A stretch of DNA of 64,000 bases, from assembly GCA_009746045.1 (NCBI GenBank), contig RPFO01000165.1, positions 1,472,046-1,536,045 on the forward strand, written 5' to 3'. The position numbers were made by a program, and so were the translations under genes. This DNA is from Mesostigma viride. Lineage: Eukaryota > Streptophyta > Mesostigmatophyceae > Mesostigmatales > Mesostigmataceae. Shown in pieces: positions 62,293-64,000 of the stretch (its first letter is position 1; every line of letters starts with the position of its first letter). The notes under the pieces were generated by a model that worked only from the letters and a program-made list of their open reading frames with translations, made no database searches and had not been told where the DNA came from.

Positions 62293-62555
62293 GATGCAGT
62301 TCTCCTGGTTCAGGTGGCAGTTTGGCTGTACTGTTTCGCCAATCGGCCGCGGCACAACCCCGGCACTGTTGATCAGTGGGCGTCCAGGCAGCGCCAGAGA
62401 GAGGCGCTGCGCGTGGTCGCCCGACAGGAGATCGCGCTGACTCCGTTGGGGCCGTGGCCCCAAGTCACGCCAGTTGGCTGGGGCCCGGATAGGCGTGAGG
62501 CGGCTGCGATGCCGCCTGCGACGGGCGCGGGGCGGCAGACGCCCCCAACACGCCC

Positions 62556-64000
62556 ATGGGTGGTGAAGCCACCCAGGACCCTCTGGCAGGTCAGAGGGTC
62601 CAACCTCAGCCGCAGGCTCCCCCGCCCAGCGTGGGGGGCCAGGTGGCTGAGGAGGCCACCGGGGTCGCAGGGACCCCGGCGGCGACACAAGCGCCCGGGG
62701 TCGCAGGGACCCCGGCAGCGACGCCGGCGCCTCCGGCGCTGGCGGGGGATGCAGCCCCCATGGAGGGTGTCACGGGCACCTCCAGCGGCTCTGGGGGGCA
62801 GGCCCCCTCTAGCCGCAACAAGGACAAGTCCCTGGCAGGGCCGGAGGGGCCCAGGGTCCCACCGCAGCTGGGCAGCAACCAGCACTGCTGGAGGGCGACC
62901 TGCAAGGTCGCGACTTCATCACCCTGGTGATGAGGCCGTGTGGCGTGCCATACAGACAGCCACAGCCTCCTTCCGTGGGCTGGCCGACAGGAGCCAGCAG
63001 ATGCACGTCGCGGAGGCGGGCAGCCTGGTGTGTGCAATCATCACGCACATCCTGGGCCTGCCCAACCTCCAAGCGGGCACACGCAGGGTGTGCGACGACC
63101 TGCTGCCTGCCCTGCAGGCTCTCCTCTCAGGGAGGAGGGTGCAGGGCAGCAGGGTGCGTCTGGTGCGTTTGCTGGAGCTCCTGCACAACGCCATCCTGAG
63201 AGGGGCGGGTAGGTGGCTAACTCTGCCTACCTGGCTGCATCATGATCTTACTAACCCTACTGACGATGAAGTGTCCCTCTCTCCCACCTTCCATGATTGG
63301 GAGGAGGCCCGCAGCAGGAGGCGGGAAGTGACACACACTCACACCCCCACCCAGCCCACCCCTATGTTGTCTAACCCTCCTACACAGCCCATGTTTGCCC
63401 ATCCTGCTCAGCTCACTCAAGTAGCACTTCCCTCTCAGCAGGTCTCTCCTGTGAATGCTGCAGCAGCAACACCATCTTCTCCCTCTCCCCCTGCATCCCC
63501 CTCTAGGTTGCCCACTTACAATGAAAACCGTCCTGTGGATAGGATTAATGTCAGGGGGCTGCCTGAGGGGTATACTAGGGAGCAGGGGAATCATGCACTT
63601 CTCTCTCTGCAGCTGGCTAGGGAGGAACTGAATGTCAAGAATTGGTTTGGATCTCTCATGCAGGGGGATTTCTACCATCAGTCCTCTTCTCAGATTCAGA
63701 ATCTCATTCTTGTCTTCCAGCGTAGGTATCCCAAGTGGCAGGACACGCAGGCTAGGGCAGTTTGGGAGGCTTTCATGAAGGAGCTAACTGACCTCCTCTC
63801 CACCCCCTCATCTGTGGACATATATGGGGCATTCAGGTGGGTAGAGGAATACAGGGTCACATCAGTGGACTATGTGGCTGAGACAAAGAAATATGAGCTA
63901 GCCATCAAAGCACGTCCTGATGTCCAGCAGCTAGATCACAAGTTCTTGCTGCGTTCCTTCCTTGAGAAACTCAAACTTGACAAAAACACCTACGCTATGC
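62556..64000 (+). pseudogene. Copia-4 gag, partial, with one frame change
   Basis: An ATG at 62556 opens a Pro/Ala/Gly-rich frame (APPPSVGGQVAEEATGVAG), which gives way near 62900-62930 to another frame carrying helical protein: AVWRAIQTATASFRGLADRS, then LQALLSGRRVQGSRVRL, a Pro/Thr linker, and a capsid-like region (AVWEAFMKELTDLLSTPSSVD, HKFLLRSFLEKLKLDKNTYA). The last stretch resembles Copia-1 gag (QWLTKAELDKNTNAVLL). The frame change may be an indel or may mean the upstream frame is not gag. It continues past the right edge. Confidence 0.65.

Larger units (their letters stand above)
61161..64000 (+). mobile_element. Copia-4: third LTR element, 5' part (runs off the window)
   Basis: Begins AGTTAGATGAGATGC inside LINE copy H. 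The proposed LTR ends CATCCAACT at 61617, followed by TGGACTGAAAAG, which starts with the TGG expected of a tRNA primer site. Two frames follow: ORF1 and gag. The predicted target duplication is GCGAG (61156-61160); its partner lies beyond the window. The LTR length (457 bp) is inferred from the end motifs, since the second LTR is not visible. Confidence 0.65.

Overview
This 64 kb window is nuclear DNA of a eukaryote. It has spliced host-like genes with GT..AG introns, long microsatellites and dense, nested retroelements; there are no operons. The one confidently named host gene is an intronless MOK/LF4-type ciliary MAP-kinase-like gene (28967-30694). Together with a Penelope-like element whose GIY-YIG nuclease is N-terminal (the arrangement known from 'Chlamys' elements of green algae and protists), this points to a flagellate green alga or a close relative. 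The species cannot be named from the sequence.

Layout. 1-2892: 3' part of a non-LTR retrotransposon with a restriction-like endonuclease (RLE). 4087-5483: giant GGAT/GGATGCAT satellite. 6900-10340: minisatellites, two candidate exons and a well-supported five-exon minus-strand gene for a 133-residue membrane protein. 11585-13146: candidate three-exon plus-strand gene. 15449-16320: Cys-rich candidate exon. 16372-18141 and 24709-26478: two 1770-bp copies of one mobile element with 4-bp target duplications. 19425-26899: Penelope-like element in tandem (pseudo-LTR) form, one copy hit by that 1770-bp element. 28967-30694: kinase. 32700-39630: decayed LINEs, one split by a TTAA-flanked DNA transposon (37399-39096), plus a decayed LTR fragment (34671-36370) that carries a solo LTR. 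39711-44598: cluster of five copies of the first RLE LINE family plus one diverged relative, in TATATA sites. 44599-59467: a Copia-like LTR element (here Copia-2) carrying a second one (Copia-1, 46012-52840) inside it. 59489-61160: another RLE LINE copy, apparently cut by a third LTR element (Copia-4) that runs off the right edge.

The least expected material is the LTR-element group. Its LTRs begin AGTT and end AACT instead of TG..CA, shown by 5-bp target duplications in three cases. In Copia-1 and Copia-2 a retropepsin-like domain lies between integrase and reverse transcriptase instead of before integrase, and the RT catalytic box reads HGDD instead of YxDD. Each of the three elements seen at its 5' end has an extra reading frame before gag. 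Family assignments rest on motifs read by eye; no alignment or database search was run.
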